Origin: Typha latifolia
Taxonomy: Eukaryota > Streptophyta > Magnoliopsida > Poales > Typhaceae
Length of the DNA: 64,000 nt
Reading direction: 5' to 3'
NCBI GenBank assembly: GCA_019914945.1
Contig: CM034110.1
Span: 5,535,808 to 5,599,807 of the forward strand
Numbering within the stretch: the stretch's first letter is position 1; every line of letters begins with the position of its first letter. The notes under the pieces are model-generated. The model searched no databases. It saw nothing but the letters and a program-made list of their open reading frames with translations, and had not been told where the DNA came from. Positions 62,701 to 64,000 of this stretch are shown piece by piece. The translations under genes and the position numbers were made by a program.

Positions 62701-63820
62701 TATACTTGCAGCTGCACGATTTCAGGTACCTTAGACTTGATGGGTCAACTAAGACTGAAGAACGAGGTACATTACTGAGACAGTTCAATGCGCCAGACTC
62801 TCCATACTTCATGTTTCTCTTGAGCACGAGAGCTGGTGGTCTTGGATTAAATTTGCAGACTGCAGATACTGTTATCATCTTTGACAGTGACTGGAACCCA
62901 CAAATGGACCAACAGGCGGAAGATCGTGCCCATCGTATTGGGCAAAAGAAGGAAGTTCGTGTTTTTGTGTTGGTTAGTGTTGGCTCTGTCGAAGAGGAGA
63001 TCTTGGAACGTGCAAAACAGAAGATGGGTATCGATGCAAAGGTCATCCAGGCTGGGCTTTTCAACACTACCTCCACAGGTTGGTGCTCTAAGTGCAAATA
63101 AGACATGCACTAATGTCATAGCTTGAGGTTTCATCTTGTTTGTTCTTTGCAGCGAAGGATAGGCGAGAGATGTTGCAGGAGATCATGAGGAGAGGAACAA
63201 GCTCACTAGGAGCGGATGTTCCAAGTGAGAGGGAGATAAACCGCCTGGCAGCACGGGGTGAAGAGGAATTCTGGTTGTTTGAGAAGATGGATGAAGAGAG
63301 GCGGCAAAGGGAAAGATATAGATCGAGGCTTATGGAGGAAAATGAGGTGCCAGATTGGGTATACCATAAAAGTAATGAAAACAAACCCAAAGGGAACCAA
63401 AGTACAGATGCTGAGAGTATCCTTATGAGTGGAAAGCGACGTCGTAAAGATGTAGTTTATGCTGATTCACTGAGTGATGTCCAGTGGATGAAGGCTGTGG
63501 AAGAGGGAGAAGACTTGTCTAAGATAACTGGTAGAGCAAGGAGGAATGGACACCCTTCAGATGGACACGAATCTGCCAATTATAATGTGGTAGGAAAGGA
63601 TATGTTTGGCCAAAGGAATGTGGATCAATCTTCAGATAAAGGAGAAAACAGTGAAAATATGACGCGCAGAACGTCGAAAAAGTCGAGAGTTCTGCTGCAC
63701 AATGAAGATGAAAGTGAAGGTGAAGGTGATACCAGCAGTTGGCAAGACAATGTTGCAACATGGAGGAAGCACAAGAGAAAGCGATCGAGCCAGGCTACTC
63801 CGGTTCAGAATCCGATGTAA
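50712..63820 (+). CDS. SWI/SNF chromatin-remodelling ATPase, CHR12/CHR23 (MINU) type
   Basis: Exons: 50712-50918, 51878-52031, 52934-52998, 56053-56247, 56344-56493, 56855-57250, 59754-60013, 60095-60313, 60954-61155, 61233-61386, 62479-63078 and 63153-63820. All are in frame, giving about 1089 residues, close to Arabidopsis CHR12. The start ATG (CCATGG context) gives [20 protein letters not shown]. An HSA-like helical region ([20 protein letters not shown]) precedes the helicase. Walker A is [11 protein letters not shown], motif II is DEGH in [10 protein letters not shown], motif III is [14 protein letters not shown], and motifs V-VI are [15 protein letters not shown] and DRAHRIGQ. A SnAC-like segment ([16 protein letters not shown]) and a basic tail end the protein. 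No bromodomain follows, which separates it from BRM. In Arabidopsis this group controls growth arrest and meristems. The 3-kb intron 52999-56052 contains an antisense TCTP pseudogene. Confidence 0.95.
53660..55425 (-). pseudogene. TCTP (translationally controlled tumour protein) gene fragment, frameshifted and LTR-interrupted
   Basis: On the strand opposite the host gene, 55303-55425 encodes [20 protein letters not shown] followed by [12 protein letters not shown], which is the central exon of plant TCTP. A GT-AG intron follows (55171-55302). The next exon resumes at 55170 with EQPAF, DKKQF and [11 protein letters not shown], needing one inserted and one deleted base. That exon is cut after 55113 by the solo LTR (53792-55107) and continues beyond it with TPKLDEAD before decaying. 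The N-terminal exon and the C-terminal GESMHDD region were not found. The intron is retained, so it arose from DNA duplication rather than reverse transcription. It lies in the 52999-56052 intron of the CHR12-like gene. Confidence 0.85.
53792..55107 (+). mobile_element. Solo LTR, family A, inserted in the TCTP pseudogene
   Basis: It begins TGTCACGCTCCGATCC, ends GGGTTGTTACA, and is flanked by a perfect 5-bp duplication CAAGT (53787-53791 and 55108-55112). There is no internal coding region, so it is a solo LTR of 1316 bp. The TGTCACGCTC start resembles gypsy-type plant LTRs. A truncated relative lies at 15101-15896. Confidence 0.9.
58901..59349. repeat. 224-bp tandem duplication in a CHR12-like intron
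   Basis: Copies start at 58901 and 59125 with TATTTCACTCTAC and differ by only a few bases, such as CATAGG/CGTAGG and GAGCATG/GAGCAATG. They are non-coding and lie in the intron between exons 56855-57250 and 59754-60013. Confidence 0.9.
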
Positions 63821-64000
63821 AAGGATGGGAGGGTTTCTGAAAGTTAACTGTAATTTAATTGCATTGAATCTAAATAATTAAAAAAAAAATGACCACTGAG
63901 AGCTGATTGTATTGCTTGTTAGTTCTGTATTTCTTTTACAGCTTCTTAACATTATTATTGTAGTGCTGTCAGGATGATAGGTGATCAGATGTACCATGTA
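63821..64000 (+). other. 3'UTR and downstream of the CHR12-like gene
   Basis: After the TAA stop the sequence becomes AT-rich with TAATTAAAAAAAAA at about 63877-63889. This is consistent with a 3'UTR, but no unambiguous AATAAA signal was found. The window ends here. Confidence 0.5.

Noticed and set aside
62540..63106. 188-codon minus-strand frame
   Set aside because: It is the shadow of the helicase C-terminal exon of the CHR12-like gene.

Overview
This window is nuclear DNA of a flowering plant. The genes are intron-rich with GT-AG junctions, all five gene families have plant-specific or plant-typical forms, and the spaces are filled with plant-style MITEs, Mutator-like elements, a tRNA-derived SINE, solo LTRs and long GA/TA microsatellites. 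A monocot is my guess from repeat style only; I cannot name the species.

Layout: (1) about 2.75-13.1 kb, minus strand: a LEC14B/DCAF11-like WD40 protein. Its 3' exons are not visible and probably lie beyond the left edge. Its largest visible intron (about 6.9 kb) holds a 2.5-kb Mutator-like element with other elements nested in it, a solo LTR and a SINE. (2) 13.2-23.2 kb: intergenic and repeat-rich, with a 3.4-kb LTR-like unit, LTR fragments and a GC-rich island. (3) 23.3 to about 32.6 kb, plus strand: the ribosome-biogenesis factor NOP53; its last exon is unresolved. (4) 35.0-43.0 kb, minus strand: a complete seven-exon plastid-type M41 (FtsH-like) metalloprotease-domain protein without an AAA+ domain, convergent with NOP53. 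(5) 43.8-44.3 kb, minus strand: histone H2A.X, with a C-terminal SQEF motif and a TATA box. (6) 44.5-50.6 kb: intergenic, with a second solo LTR of the family seen at 9.85 kb and a five-copy 207-bp tandem repeat. (7) 50.7-63.8 kb, plus strand: a complete CHR12/CHR23-type SWI/SNF chromatin-remodelling ATPase of about 1089 residues.

The most notable find is inside an intron of the CHR12-like gene. There is an antisense, intron-retaining fragment of a TCTP (translationally controlled tumour protein) gene with two frameshifts, and it is cut by a 1316-bp solo LTR with a perfect 5-bp target duplication. The insertion falls within the codons for the conserved KNLTPKL segment.

The genes do not form a pathway. 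Two concern chromatin (H2A.X for DNA-damage signalling, CHR12-like for remodelling), one ribosome assembly, one chloroplast proteostasis, and one probably CUL4-DDB1 substrate recognition. Exon borders were set by eye from splice consensus, reading frame and family conservation.
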